Shown piece by piece: positions 10,186 through 18,908 of a stretch of 52,221 bases of DNA. This stretch comes from Candidatus Burkholderia pumila. GTDB lineage: Bacteria > Pseudomonadota > Gammaproteobacteria > Burkholderiales > Burkholderiaceae. The stretch is from positions 1-52,221 of the forward strand of contig LELG01000002.1 in the NCBI GenBank assembly GCA_001045575.1, read 5' to 3'. Positions within the stretch are counted from its first letter, which is position 1. The number at the start of each line of letters is the position of its first letter. Both the position numbers and the translations under genes were made by a program. The notes beneath the pieces were generated by a model. That model did no database searches. It saw only the letters and a list, made by a program, of their open reading frames with translations, and was not told where the DNA came from.

Positions 10186-10227
10186 TCGACGCCATCAGGG
10201 GCGGCGTTGCCTCATTTGGTCCAGAAC

Positions 10228-11609
10228 TCAGTGATGTAGCGCCGCCCAGTCTCTCAACACCTGCGCCACCTCTTCGATCACCTCATCCCAATCACCACTC
10301 CGCCTCTGCCGAAACACCCGCGCCGACGGATACCACGGCGAATCATCCCGATCGCGCAGCCATCGCCAGCAGCCATCGAAGCGCGACAGGATCCATACGG
10401 GCTTGTTCATCGCACCGGCCAGATGCATAACCGATGTATCGACGCCCATGACCAGATCGAGCGATGTCACGATCGCCGCCGTATCCGTGAAATCGGTCAC
10501 GTCAGGCACGGATCGAAGGGCCGCAGGCCGGCCGGAATATCGGCCAATTGCACAACACTTGCCTCGCCTTTTTTGAAAGCTGATGAACGTGATGCCAGTA
10601 ATCCGCAGCAGCTGCAGGAAAGTCGACGCACTGACCGAGCGGCGCCGGTCGATCGCATTGAGATACGGATTGCATGCGCGCGGATCGACCGCCCAGACGA
10701 ATCCGACGCGAGGTTTCCCTGCCGGCAGCCACTGCGCCCACCTTTCCGCTTCTTCGGGCACAGGCCGCAAGTAAGGCATGTCGCACGGAATGGTGTCAAA
10801 CGTAGTGTTGAAAAGACGCGGCAGACTCATGGAAAAGCACCAGAAATCCGGACGCGGAACCGTGTGAAGTTCTTCCGGACGAACGCATCGGCTGAGGCCT
10901 TCGACATCCAAGAACAGACGTTCGGTGCTTTGGCGCAGACCAGCGTGAGCTTCGCCGCTCCGCGCGCTCAGCAAAGAGAAATAGCGCTGAACTGCAAGCC
11001 ATCGCCAAAGCCTTGTTCGCGACAAACACGACAATGGCTTTGCCCTGCAACGATTCACCGTTCCACTGAGCACAGTCCATGTCCGGAACAACCATCTCCT
11101 GATCCGGCAATCGCGGATCGAGGCGCGGGCCATGCCTCGGTGTAACGTCCCTGGCTCAGCAGGACGAGCGACAGATTGAACATCGTGCATTCAGGATCGA
11201 TGCTCAACGCCTAGCGGTAAAAGGCTTCGCTCTCCTCCAGCTGATTGGTCGCGGTCAGCACGCCCGCCAGATTACACAGGACAACCGGATCGTCCGGGTG
11301 CAGCCGCGCCGCGGCCTGTCTCAACGCAAGCTCAGCCTCCGGCAAGCTGCGCCGGTCCAGTAGCAGATTGCCCAGGTTGATGACGTGGATACCAGCCGCT
11401 TTCGGATTTGCAGCGACGACTCGCTGCAAGAACGCCTGTGCTTCCTCGTTCCGACCGAGGTCAATGGCGCAGATTGCAGCAAGGTTCAGTGCTTCGGCAT
11501 CGACGGGCGTTTGCGTCAGAAGCGGGTGAAGCGCCTGCAACGCCTGCTCGAACTGTCCATTGCGATAATGGCCCAGCGCGGTCTTGTACGTGGTTTGATC
11601 AGCTTTCAT
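10228..11609 (-). pseudogene. TPR-glycosyltransferase (GT9/heptosyltransferase-like), broken
   Basis: The N-terminal part starts at an ATG at 11609 and has tetratricopeptide repeats (ALGHYRNGQFEQALQALHPLL, INLGNLLLDRRSLPEAELALRQA). It is stopped by an in-frame TAG at 11211-11213 just after ESEAFYR. Beyond the stop the frame continues with ALSIDPECTMFNLSLVLLSQ and then shifts. The C-terminal half (RPDFWCFSMSLPRLFNTTFD, RVGFVWAVDP, DLVMGVDTSVMHLAGAMNKPVWIL) resembles the nucleotide-sugar-binding domain of heptosyltransferase/O-GlcNAc-transferase-like enzymes. Such TPR fusions are often associated with surface glycan or protein glycosylation. It has a stop plus at least two frameshifts, so it is dead. 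It is convergent with lnt. Confidence 0.8.
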
Positions 11610-11910
11610 CTATTCAATTTATCTAGTCGATTTCACCCGCAATGGAGGATCTGTTCTTCTCGCCTCGCGCGGACTCTAGCACGGCGTTTTTTATGCCCAC
11701 GACTGCTTCAAAACGCGCAACAAAATAAGACATCCCGACCGATAAACAGCATTCACCCACGCCTTTCTCCGAGCACCGCACGCACGCCCCCCCCCACACA
11801 CCTCCGCCCTCGCCATACGCTAGAATGAAACGCACCTCAGCCGCGCCTCGCAGTCTCGCTCACGCAACGCATTGCAGCGAGTGCTCTTCCGGTCCGCATC
11901 AAAGGCAATC
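11610..11910. other. Intergenic region before glyQ, with a C9 run
   Basis: No gene is recognisable in this roughly 300-base stretch. It contains a run of nine C near 11787-11795 followed by CA repeats. The hexamer TAGAAT near 11821 could be a -10 element for glyQS, but no matching -35 is evident. Confidence 0.35.
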
Positions 11911-14900
11911 ATGCTCACTTTCCAGCAAATCATTCTGACGCTGCAGTCCTACTGGAACGACAAGGGCTGTGCGCTGCTCCAGCCGATCGACATGGAAGTC
12001 GGCGCTGGCACCTCGCACGTCCACACGTTCCTGCGCGCAATCGGCCCGGAGCCGTGGCGCGCCGCCTATGTTCAACCGTCACGCCGCCCGAAGGACGGCC
12101 GTTACGGCGAGAACCCGAACCGCCTGCAGTATTATTATCAGTATCAGGTGGTGCTGAAGCCCGCGCCGGAAAACATCCTGGACCTGTACCTCGTCTCGCT
12201 CGAAGCGCTCGGCTTCGACCTGAAACAGAACGACGTGCGCTTCGTCGAAGACGACTGGGAAAATCCGACGCTCGGCGCGTGGGGTCTCGGCTGGGAAGTG
12301 TGGCTCAACGGCATGGAAGTGACGCAGTTCACGTACTTCCAGCAAGCGGGCAGTCTGGATTGCAAGCCAGTGCTCGGCGAAATCACTTACGGTCTCGAAC
12401 GTCTCGCCATGTATCTGCAAAAGGTCGAGAACGTGTACGACCTCGTGTGGACCGAGTGGGAAAAAGACGGTCCGAACGGCCGTGTGCGTCGCCAACTGAG
12501 TTATGGCGATGTCTATCACCAGAACGAAGTCGAGCAATCGACCTATAATTTCGAGCACGCCAACGTCGATCTGCTGTTCCACATCTTCAAGAGCTACGAA
12601 GAAGAAGCGAAGAAGATGATCGATGTAAATCTCGCGCTGCCCGCCTACGAACTCGTGCTGAAGGCCGGCCACACGTTCAATTTGCTCGATGCGCGCGGCG
12701 CCATTTCCGTGACGGAGCGCGCGGCGTATATCGGCCGCATTCGTGCCCTATCGCGTCTGGTCGCGCAGGCTTACTACGACTCGCGCGAAGCCCTTGGCTT
12801 CCCGATGCTCGGCAACGTCGTGCCCGGCGCCCGCGATCTCGTCTCCGACAGCGAGGAAGCGGCGGCGTCCGGCATGGACACCGCCGCTCAAGCGGGAAAG
12901 CACGCCTCCTGGCAACAACGAACAGGTTTGACGAGGCTCGACAGAACAATGACGCAATCCAACACCGCCACTCTCCTCGTCGAGCTGCTCACCGAAGAAT
13001 TGCCGCCGAAGGCGCTCGCGCGTCTCGGCACCGCGTTTGCGGATGGCATCGTCGAACGTCTGGCTGCGCGCGATCTGATCGAAGGCGCGCCCGAGTTCGA
13101 GAAGTACGCGACGCCGCGCCGCCTCGCCGTGCTCATCAAGAATGTGCGCGATGTCGCGCCGGAAAAGCAGGTGCGCGAAAAAGTGCTGCCGGTTTCCGTC
13201 GCGCTGGACCGGTCAGGCAATCCCACGCCGCCGCTAGCCAAGAAACTCGCGGCGCTCGGCTTCGCGGACTTCCCCATTTCGGAATTGGAACGCGCGCAGG
13301 ATAGCAAGGCCGAATCGTTCTTCCTGCGCTATGCCGCGCCGGGCGCGACGTTGGCCGTGGGCCTGCAAGCCGCGCTCGATGAATCGCTGGCCAGGTTGCC
13401 TATTGCGAAGGTCATGACGTATCAGCGTCCGGACGGCACCAGCGTGCAGTTCGTGCGTCCGGTGCAGCGTCTGATCGCCATGCATGGCCGCAACGCCGTG
13501 CCCGTCAGCGCGCTCGGCGTCGATGCGGGCGACACGACCATTGGCCATCGTTTCATGTCGAAGGATTTCATCGCCATTCCGAATGCCGATGACTACGCCG
13601 AAACGATTCGCACCAAAGGCCACGTCGTCGCCAATTTCGACGATCGCCGTGAATCCATCCGCACGCAGTTGCAAGCGTTCGCGGGCGAAGATCGCGTGGT
13701 GATGCCGGAATCACTGCTGGACGAAGTGAACGCACTGGTCGAATGGCCGGTCGTCTACGAATGCCGCTTCGACGATGAATTCCTGCAAGTGCCGCAGGAA
13801 TGTCTCATCCTCACGATGCAGACGAACCAGAAGTATTTCGCGCTCACTGATCAGAACGGCAAACTGCGCTCGCGCTTCCTGATCGTGTCGAATATCGATA
13901 CGCAGACGCCCGGCGAGATCATCGAGGGCAACGAGCGCGTGGTGCGCCCGCGTCTCGCCGATGCCAAGTTCTTCTTCACGCAGGACAAGAAGAAGCGCCT
14001 GGAAGATCGCGTGCCGCTGTTGGCGAACGTCGTGTATCATAACAAGCTCGGCTCGGCGCTGCAACGCGTCGAACGCCTCGAAGCGCTCGCAGACGAAATC
14101 GCGCCGATGGTCGGTGTCGATGCCGCGCTGACGCGCCGCGCCGCGCGTCTGGCGAAGGCGGATTTGCTCACCGACATGGTCGGCGAATTTCCCGAGCTGC
14201 AAGGCACGATGGGCACGTACTACGCGCGTCACGACGGCGAACCGGAAGAAGTCGCGCTGGCGTGCTCGGAGCACTATCAGCCGCGCTTCTCGGGCGATGA
14301 AACGCCTTCGACGGGCATCGGCGCTGTGGTCGCTTTGGCCGACAAGCTGGAAACGATCGTCGGCATCTGGGGCATCGGTCTCGCGCCGACGGGCGAGAAG
14401 GATCCGTTCGCACTGCGTCGTCATGCGCTCGGCGTGCTGCGCATCCTGCTGGAAAAAAAGCTGCCGATCGATCTGCGCGAACTCATCGCGGCGGCACAGC
14501 GCCGGTTCGTGGGTGTGCCGCAAGTCGCGGATTCGCAGGAAGCCGTGTACGCGTTCTTCCTCGACCGCCTGCGCGGCCTGCTGCGCGAACGCGGCTTCGA
14601 AGCGAACGATATCGAAGCCGTGCTGAGCCTGAACCCCACGCGTCTGGGTGACATCGTCGCGCGTCTCGAAGCCCTTCGCGCGTTCGCGGCGCTGCCGGAA
14701 GCATCGTCGCTGGCGGCGGCGAACAAGCGGATTTCGAATATCCTCAAGAAGTCTGAGCAAGGCGCGCCTGCTGCCGTGAAGCCGGAATCGCTGGTCGAAG
14801 CGGCGGAGAAGAACCTGCACGCGCAGATCGAACAAGTGACGCCGCGTGTGCAATCGCAACTCGCCGCGTACAACTACACGGAAGCGCTGTCCGCGCTCGC

Positions 14901-15048
14901 CGCATTGCGCGAACCCGTCGACCAGTTCTTCGACGATGTGATGGTGAACGCCGAAGACCCCGCGCTGCGCAACAACCGTCTCGCGTTGCTGAACGCGCTG
15001 CATCAGCAGATAAATTGCGTCGCGGACATTTCCAAGCTCGCCGCATAA
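11911..15048 (+). CDS. glyQS: Glycyl-tRNA synthetase alpha and beta chains in one open frame (GlyQ-GlyS fusion)
   Basis: The alpha part (11911-12948, about 346 residues) starts [15 protein letters not shown] and carries the class II core ([61 protein letters not shown]). The beta part starts [20 protein letters not shown] at 12949 and runs 699 residues, including [22 protein letters not shown] and the DALR-like C-terminus. In this order of bacteria glyQ and glyS are separate genes, but here no stop lies between them. The linker from VPGARDL to the beta methionine is about 45 residues. Another frame has a TGA at about 12930, so an upstream indel may have erased the alpha stop. Both chains look complete. 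Separate beta initiation at 12949 remains possible. The longer open frame back to 11872 lacks family homology. Confidence 0.9.
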   Translation: MLTFQQIILTLQSYWNDKGCALLQPIDMEVGAGTSHVHTFLRAIGPEPWRAAYVQPSRRPKDGRYGENPNRLQYYYQYQVVLKPAPENILDLYLVSLEALGFDLKQNDVRFVEDDWENPTLGAWGLGWEVWLNGMEVTQFTYFQQAGSLDCKPVLGEITYGLERLAMYLQKVENVYDLVWTEWEKDGPNGRVRRQLSYGDVYHQNEVEQSTYNFEHANVDLLFHIFKSYEEEAKKMIDVNLALPAYELVLKAGHTFNLLDARGAISVTERAAYIGRIRALSRLVAQAYYDSREALGFPMLGNVVPGARDLVSDSEEAAASGMDTAAQAGKHASWQQRTGLTRLDRTMTQSNTATLLVELLTEELPPKALARLGTAFADGIVERLAARDLIEGAPEFEKYATPRRLAVLIKNVRDVAPEKQVREKVLPVSVALDRSGNPTPPLAKKLAALGFADFPISELERAQDSKAESFFLRYAAPGATLAVGLQAALDESLARLPIAKVMTYQRPDGTSVQFVRPVQRLIAMHGRNAVPVSALGVDAGDTTIGHRFMSKDFIAIPNADDYAETIRTKGHVVANFDDRRESIRTQLQAFAGEDRVVMPESLLDEVNALVEWPVVYECRFDDEFLQVPQECLILTMQTNQKYFALTDQNGKLRSRFLIVSNIDTQTPGEIIEGNERVVRPRLADAKFFFTQDKKKRLEDRVPLLANVVYHNKLGSALQRVERLEALADEIAPMVGVDAALTRRAARLAKADLLTDMVGEFPELQGTMGTYYARHDGEPEEVALACSEHYQPRFSGDETPSTGIGAVVALADKLETIVGIWGIGLAPTGEKDPFALRRHALGVLRILLEKKLPIDLRELIAAAQRRFVGVPQVADSQEAVYAFFLDRLRGLLRERGFEANDIEAVLSLNPTRLGDIVARLEALRAFAALPEASSLAAANKRISNILKKSEQGAPAAVKPESLVEAAEKNLHAQIEQVTPRVQSQLAAYNYTEALSALAALREPVDQFFDDVMVNAEDPALRNNRLALLNALHQQINCVADISKLAA

Positions 15049-15060
15049 GACAACGCCATC

Positions 15061-15513
15061 ATGGTCATGAACAGAAAACTGGTGGTCCTCGACCGCGATG
15101 GCGTCATCAATGTCGATTCTGATGCTTTCACATCAAATCGCCGGACGAATGGGTTGCCATTCCCGGCAGCCTGGAGGCCATCGCGCGTCAGAATCAGGCG
15201 GGCTATCGCGTGGCGATTGCATCGAATCAGTCGGGCATCGGGCGCGGTCTGTTCGGCATGGCCGCGTTAAACGCCATGACATCAGAAGATGAATCGCGCA
15301 GCTGCTGCCGTCGGCGGGCGTATCAATGCCGTATTCTTCTGTCCGCATACTGCCGAGGATCAGTGCGATTGCAGAAAGCCAAAGCCCGGCATGCTGCAAC
15401 AGATCATCGACCGGTTCGAGATTGATCCGGAAGATACGCCGGTCGTGGGCGATTCGTTGCGTGATCTGCAGGCCGGCGCGGCGCTCGGTTTTCTCGCGCG
15501 TCATCGAGACTGA
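15061..15513 (+). pseudogene. gmhB: D-glycero-beta-D-manno-heptose 1,7-bisphosphate phosphatase, frameshifted
   Basis: GmhB removes the 7-phosphate during synthesis of the ADP-heptose used for the LPS inner core. The HAD motif I is present (KLVVLDRDGVINVDSDAF), but a two-base gain near 15130 shifts the frame. The expected IKSPDEW, IPGSLEAI and VAIASNQSGIGRGLFGMAALNAM are readable in the second frame. Another indel near 15285 moves to NRAAAAVGGRINAVFFCPHTAEDQCDCRKPKPGM, which retains the zinc-binding cysteines, and VVGDSLRDLQAGAALGF. The C-terminus is cut short at a TGA at 15511 instead of running about 35 residues further. It is followed immediately by the plsC remnant and was probably co-transcribed with glyQS. 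Confidence 0.85.
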
Positions 15514-15753
15514 ACGGAGCTTCAAAAACTTTCCGTGCGCTTCGTTCCTTGTTGTTGATGGTCTACTTCGTCGTGTACACCGTGCCGTACGCGACCATCG
15601 TGTTTCCGTTCATGCATGCGCGCAACCGTTACTGGATGGCGGCGGGCTGGTGCAAGTCGACCATCGTTGTGTTGAGGCATCTGATCGGCATTCGCTACAC
15701 CATTCAGGGCATGGAGAATCTGCCCGATGGTCCTGCCGTGCTCTTGTCCAAGA

Positions 15754-15787
15754 TCAGCGCGGGAAACGCTCGCGTTTCCCGCGCTGA
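15754..15787. repeat. Perfect 15-bp inverted repeat (hairpin) inside plsC remnant
   Basis: The arm TCAGCGCGGGAAACG at 15754-15768 is exactly complementary to 15773-15787 across a four-base CTCG loop. It overlies the codons for the lost catalytic motif of plsC. There is no T-run on either side and it lies within a coding remnant, so I do not read it as a terminator. Confidence 0.9.
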
Positions 15788-16095
15788 CGCCGCGTCCGCT
15801 CTGCTATGTCTTCAAGCGTGAATTGCTGTTCGTGCCGTTCTTCGGCTAGGCGCTCGGCATGCTGAAGATGGTGCATATTGACCGCAGTCAGGGGGCGCAA
15901 TGCGTTTGCATCGGTCACACGTCAGGGCAAAGCGCGCATGGCCGAAGGCGCGTGGGTCATCATGTTTCCCGAAGGCACGCGCACGAAGGTTGGCAGTCAA
16001 GGCAATTACAAGAGACGGGCGCGCCGGTTGTGCCGATTGCGCATAACGCGGGTCACCTGTGGCCGCGCAATTCGTTCATCAAATATCCGGGTATA

Positions 16096-16133
16096 GTTAC
16101 CGTCTCGATCGGCTTGCCGATCGAGACGGTAAC
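16096..16133. repeat. Perfect 18-bp inverted repeat (hairpin) inside plsC remnant
   Basis: GTTACCGTCTCGATCGGC at 16096-16113 is exactly complementary to 16116-16133, with only TT at the centre. The right arm contains the point where the plsC frame shifts. The centre encodes Gly-Leu-Pro where the family has Gly-Lys-Pro, as expected if the centre of the palindrome had been copied from the opposite strand. Confidence 0.92.
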
Positions 16134-16356
16134 CTCACGTTCGAGGAAGTGAACACACGCGTCGAGAACTGGATCGAAACGGAAATGCGCCGGATCGATT
16201 CGCTGGCTTACGGCGCATCGAACACGCATCCGGATGAAGCCGGCGCTGCGGGCGCAGGCCGCTGACGCGGTCTCGCATCGAACTCTGGTCGAGCCGCCGC
16301 GTGCCTTACACTCGTTCTTCTCGTCATTCCTGTGCCGTGAGCGCAAAGCCGAACCG

Positions 16357-17193
16357 ATGCAGAAGCTTCCATCGCGGCAGCGTTCCGCCGTCGCGCTAGA
16401 CAATACGCAGCTCGATCTGTCGTTCGAGCATGCGCCCGTGCTTTCTGCGCCCGCTTCTCTGCGCGACGGCGAACGCATTCGCCGCATCACGTTGGGCGCG
16501 CGTGCGCTGGACTATCGGTTGAAGCGGTCGTCTAGAAGGACCATCGGCTTTTGCATCGACGGGACGGGTTTATCGATTACCGCGCCGCGCTGGGTGACGA
16601 TTGCAGATATCGAAAACGCGATCGGTGACAAGCAGGCCTGGATTTTCAAGAAGCTCACCGAATGGCAGACACGTGTGGAGCAGCGTGCGTTACCGCGCAT
16701 TGACTGGAAGGATGGCGCGGAGTTTCCTTTTCTCGGCAAGATCATTCGCGTGTCTTTGGTCACAGGCGCAAGCGCCCTGTCGTTCGATGCAGAAACCAAC
16801 GCGCTTTCTCTGACGCTTCCCGCGCTCGCCGATGCGCAGCAGATCCAGGATCGCGTGCAAGGCTGGCTGCAATCGGAAGCGAAGCGCATCTTCGGCGAGC
16901 GGCTCGCGGTGTATGCGCCGAAGCTCGGCGTGGAATATCGCGCGTATGCGTTGTCATCGGCGATAACGCGCTGGGGCAGTTGCTCCAGCGATGGCAAGAT
17001 TCGCCTCAGCTGGCGGCTGATTCACTTTCCGATGTCGATCATCGATTATGTGGTCGCGCACGAACTCGCACATTTGCGTGAGATGAACCATAGTCCGCGT
17101 TTCTGGCAGACGGTCGAATCCATCTTTCCGGAGTTCCGCGAGGCGCGGCATACGTTGAAACATCATCCGCCGGACTTGCTGCCTGCGCTCTGA
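16357..17193 (+). CDS. YgjP-like (DUF45/SprT-type) zinc metallopeptidase
   Basis: The 278-residue protein belongs to the YgjP-like M48-related metallopeptidase family. The signature is VVAHELAHLREMNHSPRFW with HELAH at residues 235-239 and a third ligand His245. It is preceded by the conserved ITRWGSCSSDGKIRLSWRL and followed by HTLKHHPPDLL. I chose the ATG at 16357 (MQKLPSRQRS). An upstream extension in the same frame overlaps the end of plsC and lacks recognisable homology. The cellular role of the family is poorly known. In Burkholderia it usually follows plsC and precedes gloA, as here. No lesion is visible. Confidence 0.85.
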   Translation: MQKLPSRQRSAVALDNTQLDLSFEHAPVLSAPASLRDGERIRRITLGARALDYRLKRSSRRTIGFCIDGTGLSITAPRWVTIADIENAIGDKQAWIFKKLTEWQTRVEQRALPRIDWKDGAEFPFLGKIIRVSLVTGASALSFDAETNALSLTLPALADAQQIQDRVQGWLQSEAKRIFGERLAVYAPKLGVEYRAYALSSAITRWGSCSSDGKIRLSWRLIHFPMSIIDYVVAHELAHLREMNHSPRFWQTVESIFPEFREARHTLKHHPPDLLPAL

Positions 17194-17263
17194 GCGCACG
17201 CAAATCGCCGACGGTACAATTTCCTGTTTTCCCCGCAACCACACCACACAACAGGCCCCCATC

Positions 17264-17582
17264 ATGCGACTCCTTCATACGATGCTGCGCGTCGGCGACC
17301 TGCAGCGTTCCATCTATTTTTACAACCAAGGTTCTCGGCATGAAAGTGCTGCGCCAGAGCGAGAACAGCGTGCTCGAACTGACCTACAACTGGGGCACAG
17401 AAGTTACGACATGGGCACGGCCTACGGCCATATCGCGCTGGAAGTCGATAACGCACGCCGATGCGTGCGAGCGCATTCGTCAGGCAGGCGGCAAGGTCAC
17501 CCGCCCCCAGTAGGTCAACGCGCGAGTGGCAAGAGTCACACTCTATCGCTATCTCGAAAAAGACGCCTATTCGGAACTGTGA
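17264..17582 (+). pseudogene. gloA: Lactoylglutathione lyase (glyoxalase I), degraded
   Basis: Glyoxalase I isomerises the methylglyoxal-glutathione hemithioacetal. The start MRLLHTMLRVGDLQRSIYFY at 17264 is typical, including the metal-ligand His. Downstream, LGMKVLRQSENSVLELTYNWGTE is recoverable across frames, but the usual stretch with NPEYKYSLAFVGYG is missing. GTAYGHIALEVD, ERIRQAGGKVTR and a worn C-terminus (LEKDAYSEL before the TGA at 17580) complete the remnant. Several frameshifts and at least one internal deletion make it non-functional. Confidence 0.82.
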
Positions 17583-17584
17583 CA

Positions 17585-18160
17585 TCAGCTTTCGATCCGC
17601 CCCGCGTCACGCCAAGCAAGTCGGCCATTGCGCGGCGGGCGGCGTTCGCATCGCGGGCGATGATCGCATCGAATAACGGCGGTATGTCTCACCAATGATG
17701 CATTGTACACGTCGGCGCGTTTGGCGTTCAGCCGCAACTGCCCTTCGAGCGTGCGCTCGATCAGCGTGCCAAGCGGAATCAGCAATTCGTTGCTGCACAC
17801 GGCGAGCACGCAGACGTGGAAATCGAGATCGGCGTGCATTCATCGACGTTCTGCGCGGCGACCATGGCGTCGTGCGCTTTCGTTAGGCGTTCGCGCGTGG
17901 CGGGATCGTGATTGTCGGCGGCGAGAGACGCCGCGAACGGCTCGATTATCTCGCGCATTTCCTTGGAGTTTGAGCGCGAGCTGCATGGGCGGAGCAACAC
18001 ACGAATGCCAGTCGAGCATGTCGGCATCCAGCAGATTCCGGGCGTCGTGCATGCGCACGCGCGTGCACGACGCCCTTAGGCCGTGATTCGACCAATCCCT
18101 TCAATGTCAGCATGCTCAGCGCCTCACGCAGCACCGTGCGGCTGACCGGTCGCCGCCGCC
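17585..18160 (-). pseudogene. GntR/FadR-family regulator remnant (probably of galactonate genes)
   Basis: The minus strand encodes the C-terminal half of the winged helix (VSRTVLREALSMLTLKGLVESRPK) and an FCD ligand-binding domain spread over three frames: LLDADMLDWH, MREIIEPFAASLAADNHDPATRERL, DLDFHVCVLAVCSNELLIPLGTLIERTLEGQLRL and FDAIIARDANAARRAMADLL. The first helix and start codon are missing. The upstream end is joined directly to a galactonate dehydratase remnant on the other strand. That adjacency, plus the FCD type, suggests a DgoR-like regulator, but the effector is inference. Confidence 0.75.
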
Positions 18161-18503
18161 GTCGATGAACTCGCCGACTATCTCGTCGGCAAGGATCCGC
18201 GCAATATCGAAGACTTGTTGTGGGACATTCTCGGCAAGCACCACGGCGTACCGGTGCATGCACTGCTCGGCGGCAAGGTGCGCGACAAGATCAAGGTGTA
18301 TTCGTGGATCGGCGGCGACCGTCCGAGCGATGTGGCGAACAATGCCCGCGCGGTCGTCGAGCACGGCTTCAAGGCCGTGAAGATGAACGGCTCGGAAGAG
18401 TTGCAGATCATCGATACGTTCGACAAGGTTCAGGGCGTGATTGACAACGTGCGCGCGGTGCGCGAGGCTGTGGGGCCGAACGTGGGCCTCGGCGTGGATT
18501 TTG
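18151..18503 (+). pseudogene. dgoD: D-galactonate dehydratase, internal fragment
   Basis: Recognisable enolase-superfamily text includes ELADYLVGKDPRNIEDLLWDI, GKHHGVPVHALLGGKVRDK, KVYSWIGGDRPSD, AVKMNGSEELQIIDTFDKV and VRAVREAVGPNVGLGVDFD. Both ends are missing. In addition about 20 residues (the YRGGFYRGGGILMSA type segment) are absent between NIEDL and LWDI. The piece stops at about 18503, where unrelated sequence of the opposite-strand pabB-like remnant begins. Galactonate dehydratase starts D-galactonate catabolism; this copy cannot work. Confidence 0.75.
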
Positions 18504-18505
18504 AT

Positions 18506-18889
18506 TCATTTTGCCCATGCACCTTTGCTCGGTTCGATGCCGCCGACGCCTGCGATTGCATCATCGACTAGCCAGGCACTGACTTCTTCACGAGACAAGA
18601 ACGCACACGAACGAAACATCAACACGCGCAACGCATGATCCCCACCGCGCTCGACCGAACCCAACTGAAGATTCCACCCGAACTCATAATCCGCGACGAC
18701 GACCGCATGCAACCCACTCGGCAAATCGCGCTGAACAGACGCACACACTTCTGCGAGCGTATGCCCATCCACACAGACATGTTCGCAAACAAAGTCCGTG
18801 TACAAACGACTCGACCGCCTTTCGGTGATCGCATCGCAATCGTCGAGCAGCGCGTAAACCGCGCCGCGCTCTTCAATTTTCATCGTCAT
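18506..18889 (-). pseudogene. pabB: Probable N-terminal fragment of aminodeoxychorismate synthase component I
   Basis: The open frame (127 residues, start ATG at 18889 or 18883) follows dnaJ by about 20 bases on the same strand. It encodes VYALLDDCDAITERRSSRLYT, LHAVVVADYEFGWNLQLG and LRVLMFRSCAFLSREEVSAWL. This resembles the N-terminal extension of Burkholderia PabB-type proteins, which I recall lying downstream of dnaJ. The whole chorismate-binding catalytic domain is missing: the frame ends in a short unrelated tail where a deletion joins it to the dgoD remnant. PabB makes 4-amino-4-deoxychorismate for folate. The family call rests on remembered similarity and gene order, so it is moderate. 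Confidence 0.55.
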
Positions 18890-18908
18890 GCCAACGACTG
18901 AGAGGAGA

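Larger units (their letters stand above)
15534..16265 (+). pseudogene. plsC: 1-acyl-sn-glycerol-3-phosphate acyltransferase, frameshifted
   Basis: PlsC acylates lysophosphatidate to phosphatidate at the inner membrane. Readable family pieces are RALRSLLLMVYFVVYTVPYA, RYWMAAGWCKSTIVVLRHLIGIRY and MENLPDGPAVLLSK. The catalytic HxxxxE/D block that should follow is destroyed by indels at about 15750-15765. PLCYVFKRELLFVPFFG follows and runs into a TAG in place of the expected Trp codon near 15849. Then come LGMLKMVHIDRSQG, RMAEGAWVIMFPEGTRTK, NAGHLWPRNSFIKYPGIVTV and, after another shift near 16131, EEVNTRVENWIETEMRRID ending at 16265. Two of the lesions lie within long perfect hairpins described separately. 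Another acyltransferase elsewhere must replace it. Confidence 0.88.

Noticed and set aside
11787-11795. C9 run upstream of glyQS as a phase-variation tract
   Set aside because: It lies in a non-coding stretch without a recognisable promoter spacing around it, so a switching role is not supported.
13711-15003. A 430-codon minus-strand open frame opposite glyS
   Set aside because: It is a shadow of the glyS coding sequence in GC-rich DNA, Arg/Gln-rich with no family similarity.
15754-16133. The two long hairpins considered as terminators or attachment sites
   Set aside because: They lie inside readable plsC coding sequence, lack T-runs and coincide with frameshifts, which fits mutation and not regulation.
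17540-17600. LYRYLEKDAYSEL first read as a resolvase or transposase fragment
   Set aside because: Its spacing (LE.D.Y..EL) and position fit the worn C-terminus of the gloA remnant better, and no inverted repeats flank it.
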